From contig NZ_JAROCB010000004.1 of assembly GCF_030433675.1 (NCBI RefSeq), positions 372,001 to 436,000 on the forward strand: a stretch of 64,000 bases of DNA, read 5' to 3'. How positions within the stretch are numbered: position 1 is the first letter of the stretch; the number at the start of each line of letters is the position of its first letter. The position numbers were made by a program, and so were the translations under genes. Under the pieces are notes generated by a model. The model made no database searches. It had not been told where the DNA came from and saw only the letters and a program-made list of their open reading frames with translations. Shown here piece by piece: positions 61,773 through 64,000 of the stretch. Source of the DNA: Leifsonia virtsii. Its GTDB lineage: Bacteria > Actinomycetota > Actinomycetes > Actinomycetales > Microbacteriaceae.

Positions 61773-62498
61773 TCAGCCCAAGGACTCGGCCGCCGCGACG
61801 ATCATGCCGACGGCCACATCCGGTGCCGAGAGCATCGACACGTGGCTGGAGGGCGTCTCGACGATGGTCGCGTCGGCCCGCTCGGCCATCCTGCGCTGCA
61901 GGGCGGGCGGGATGACGCGGTCCTCCGTGCCGATGACGGCCCAGACCGGCAGGCTCCGCCAGGCGGGGGTGCCCGCCGGGGCGGTGTTGGCCGCGAGCGA
62001 GATCGGCCGCTGGCCCGCCACGATCTGGTCGCGCGCCTCCTCCTCGAGATCCTGCGCGAAGAACTGGTGCACGGTCGACGGCTTCAGGTAGGCGTCGGCG
62101 TTGCCCTCCTCGGCTCCGGGGAAGCCGACGATGTCGAGCACCGTGGTCGGGTCGGGCACGTCGAGCGCCGATCCTGAGCCGCCGAGCAGGCCGAAGACCG
62201 TCTCGCCCTCGTCCGGCAGGAATGCGTCGACGTAGACGAGGGCGCGCACGTCGCCGCCGTTCAGTCCGGCGGCGCTGATGACCGCGCCGCCGTACGAGTG
62301 GCCGACGAGGACGACGGGCCCCGCGGTGCGCTGGGCGATGAAGGAGGCGACGTAGGCTCCGTCGCCGGCGGCGCCGCGCAGCAGGTTCGGCGGGGCGAGC
62401 ACCGTGAACCCGCGGTCGCGCAGGTCGGTGATGACGGGATTCCAGCTGGACGCGTCGGCCCAGGCTCCGTGGACGAGGACGATCGTGGGCAAAGCCAT
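61773..62498 (-). CDS. Alpha/beta hydrolase
   Basis: The 241-residue protein is a small alpha/beta hydrolase like salicylate esterase/EstC: TIVLVHGAWADASSW at the start, nucleophile in VLVGHSYGGAV near residue 69, Asp in WAVIGTEDRVIPP near 190 and His in TPSSHVSMLS near 219. The full triad is visible. Substrate unknown. The gene is enclosed by the two copies of the 76-bp repeat, which might mark a mobile or inserted segment. Confidence 0.9.
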   Translation of the reverse strand: MALPTIVLVHGAWADASSWNPVITDLRDRGFTVLAPPNLLRGAAGDGAYVASFIAQRTAGPVVLVGHSYGGAVISAAGLNGGDVRALVYVDAFLPDEGETVFGLLGGSGSALDVPDPTTVLDIVGFPGAEEGNADAYLKPSTVHQFFAQDLEEEARDQIVAGQRPISLAANTAPAGTPAWRSLPVWAVIGTEDRVIPPALQRRMAERADATIVETPSSHVSMLSAPDVAVGMIVAAAESLG

Positions 62499-62624
62499 GG
62501 TGTTCCTGCTCTTTCGCTCGGTGCTGTGAACGGTGCGGGCTCTCGGAACGGCGCCAGGCTAGGGCCTGTGCGGGCGATGCGTCTACCCTCGCGGCTCGCT
62601 TCGTTGCTCCGGTCCCGGGCTTCG

Positions 62625-62700
62625 GTCGGAGATTCGGTCACGGTTCGTTCGAATCTCCGACATCAGGCAGCCCGGACGGAGACTCGGCCGATCGACCGCT
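62625..62700 (+). repeat. 76-bp hairpin repeat, copy B
   Basis: Same orientation and length as copy A at 61671-61746, with the same perfect 12-bp arms and about ten base differences. It lies upstream of the AbiEi-like gene, 127 bases after the hydrolase start, in the largest gene-free gap of the window (62499-62788). Confidence 0.85.
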
Positions 62701-62788
62701 GGTGCACACAGGCGCGGTGACCCGCGGGCTTTCCACAGATCCCGGGACCGGGCCGATCGCACCTCCTCCTCGCCGGGATGCTGGACGC

Positions 62789-63583
62789 ATGATCGACGAA
62801 CGAACCCTGCACCGCCTCGGCGGCATCGCCTCCGTCCTCCAGCTGCGTGCCACGGGCGCCACCTCCGACGAGCTGACGGCGGCCGTCCGCACCGGGCGGC
62901 TGCGCCGCCTGCGCCGCGGCGTCTACGCGCTGCCGGAGGCGCCGACCGCTGCGGTCACAGCCGTGCTCGCGCGCGGACGCCTCTCCTGCGTCTCCGCCGC
63001 CCGCACCTACGGCCTCTGGGCCGGTCCCGATCCGCGGCTGCACCTGCAGTTCTCAGGGCATGCCAGGGCCGGGCCGGTGGAAAGCCCGCACGTACGCCAC
63101 TGGCTGCCGACCGAGCGCTCGGCGGAGGTCTGGAGGGTCACGCTCGCCGACTGCCTGCGGTCGGTGGCACGCTGCGCCGACGAGGAGACCGCGGTCGCGG
63201 TCTTCGACACCGCGCTGACCGCTGGTCTCGTGACCCTTCGGGTGCTGCGCGCGGTGCTCTCCGGTCAGCCCGTGAACGTGCGGCGGAGGTGGATGCTGGC
63301 ACGGCCGGGATCCGACTCCGGCGTGGAGTCGATCGTGCGGCAGCGGCTGCAGGCCCGCGGCCATGTCGTCGAGCAGCAGGTGCACGTCGACGGCGTCGGC
63401 CGGGTCGACATGCGTTTGGCGGCGCGTGGGTCGCCACGACTGCGGGTCTCCGCAGCACAGGTGACAGAGGACTGGACCGCCGTGCTCGACATCCTGGACC
63501 GCATCCTGACCCGTTCCGCGCACTCGGCGAACTCACAGGATCGAAGGGACCAACTGGGTGCTCCGCCGTGTTTCATCCACTGA
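62789..63583 (+). CDS. AbiEi/DUF559-like protein with internal deletion
   Basis: The 264-residue protein starts with a winged-helix AbiEi-like domain (about residues 3-50: TGRLRRLRRGVYALP) and a middle region of the type seen in AbiEi/DUF559 fusion proteins. The C-terminal DUF559 nuclease-like domain is broken: VDGVGRVDMRL is joined directly to AARGSPRLRVSAAQVTEDW, so the normal stretch with the Glu/Asp-x-His motif seems removed in frame. The last 30 residues look read-through. It probably has lost nuclease function. ATG 62789 is used. No toxin gene is next to it. Confidence 0.72.
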   Translation: MIDERTLHRLGGIASVLQLRATGATSDELTAAVRTGRLRRLRRGVYALPEAPTAAVTAVLARGRLSCVSAARTYGLWAGPDPRLHLQFSGHARAGPVESPHVRHWLPTERSAEVWRVTLADCLRSVARCADEETAVAVFDTALTAGLVTLRVLRAVLSGQPVNVRRRWMLARPGSDSGVESIVRQRLQARGHVVEQQVHVDGVGRVDMRLAARGSPRLRVSAAQVTEDWTAVLDILDRILTRSAHSANSQDRRDQLGAPPCFIH

Positions 63584-63619
63584 CGGCGTCGCAGCCAGCA
63601 CGCCGCACGAGGAGGAAAC

Positions 63620-64000
63620 GTGACACAGGACTACCGCAAGGACCCGGAGGCCGTCTCCCGGCTGACGCCGCAGCAGTACGCGGTGACGCAGGAGGCCGCC
63701 ACGGAGCCGGCGTTCCGCAACAGGTTCTGGGACAACCACGACGAGGGACTGTACGTCGACATCGTGTCGGGGGAGCCGCTCTTCGCGTCCGTGAACAAGT
63801 ACGACAGCCGGTCCGGCTGGCCGAGCTTCACCGTGCCGGTGGAGCCGGGCAACATCGTCGAGAAGGTCGACCGCACGTACGGGATGGTGCGCACCGAGGT
63901 GCGATCCGCCCACGGCGACAGCCACCTGGGGCACCTGTTCGACGACGGGCCCGCCGACGCCGGCGGCCTCCGCTACTGCATCAACTCGGCGGCCCTCCGC
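63620..64000 (+). CDS. msrB: Peptide-methionine (R)-S-oxide reductase MsrB, C-terminus beyond window
   Basis: The visible 127 residues match Msr[11 protein letters not shown] near residue 72, [17 protein letters not shown], and [10 protein letters not shown] at the edge, where the Cys is catalytic. Methionine-R-sulfoxide in proteins is reduced. The four zinc cysteines (two CxxC) of many MsrB proteins are absent at [16 protein letters not shown], so this is the zinc-free form. GTG 63620 follows GAGGAGGAAAC. The last few residues lie past the window. Confidence 0.93.
   Translation, partial: MTQDYRKDPEAVSRLTPQQYAVTQEAATEPAFRNRFWDNHDEGLYVDIVSGEPLFASVNKYDSRSGWPSFTVPVEPGNIVEKVDRTYGMVRTEVRSAHGDSHLGHLFDDGPADAGGLRYCINSAALR

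Noticed and set aside
1-64000. CRISPR array, prophage, insertion sequence or integron
   Set aside because: No regular repeat-spacer pattern, transposase, integrase or phage structural gene was seen on either strand.

Overview
The window is a stretch of chromosome from a very GC-rich actinobacterium. GTG starts are common, 4-bp ATGA/GTGA gene overlaps are frequent, several promoters look leaderless, and the stress and iron operators are of actinobacterial type (HspR/HAIR, DtxR/IdeR). The gene set (UdgX, LigC-type ligase, stand-alone LigD-type polymerase, MmyB-like regulator, many small actinobacterial families) suggests Microbacteriaceae, for example Leifsonia or a relative. That placement is an inference from gene content. 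I see 67 protein genes packed with no gap over 300 bases. I found no rRNA, tRNA, insertion sequence, prophage or CRISPR array.

Layout. 1-2435: a STAND ATPase with a DUF4062 head, cut by the left edge. 2.5-6.7 kb: small genes, then a four-gene minus-strand envelope module (OmpA-like lipoprotein, membrane protein, two charged helical proteins). 6.7-9.3 kb: a TetR regulator and ABC ATPase divergent from an ABC-2/YhgE-like membrane protein, with two copies of a TetR-type operator between them. 9.4-16 kb: DUF2252 protein, HerA-like ATPase, AI-2E-type permease, SulP transporter (its N-terminal coding region holds an abnormal poly-G/poly-C block) and a SHOCT membrane protein. 16-26 kb: NAD(P)HX dehydratase, histidine phosphatase, cyclase-fold protein, MmyB-like regulator, SDR, AlkX-type glycosylase, DUF2000/AsnC pair, aldo-keto reductase, two exported proteins.

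26-36.7 kb: a HAIR-controlled ClpC-type ATPase, a class A penicillin-binding protein with a PASTA domain, then a five-gene minus-strand series (HD protein, alcohol dehydrogenase, Nudix and others). 36.7-42.5 kb: lipase-maturation-factor-like protein and a DNA-repair group (EEP nuclease, LigD-type polymerase, UdgX, ATP-dependent ligase). 42.5-51.8 kb: iron-regulated SIP-domain protein, oxidoreductases, crotonase, arginase-family protein, PspA, TPM-domain protein, class-I glutamine amidotransferase, PCMT.

51.9-58.6 kb: a sugar operon reading ROK regulator, solute-binding lipoprotein, two permeases, GH4 glycosidase, BadF-type kinase. It suggests ABC import of a disaccharide, ATP-dependent phosphorylation in the cytoplasm, then NAD-dependent GH4 cleavage. 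58.8-64 kb: epimerase-like protein, MscS channel, small hydrolase flanked by two copies of a 76-bp hairpin repeat, an AbiEi-like protein with an apparent internal deletion, and the start of msrB.

A recurring feature is long, near-perfect hairpins (12-26 bp arms, no U-tract) at gene ends, several between convergent genes. These probably act as actinobacterial terminators. Two places look like sequence error or recent mutation: the poly-G/C block at 15.3-15.44 kb and a likely one-base shift near 7.75-7.81 kb.
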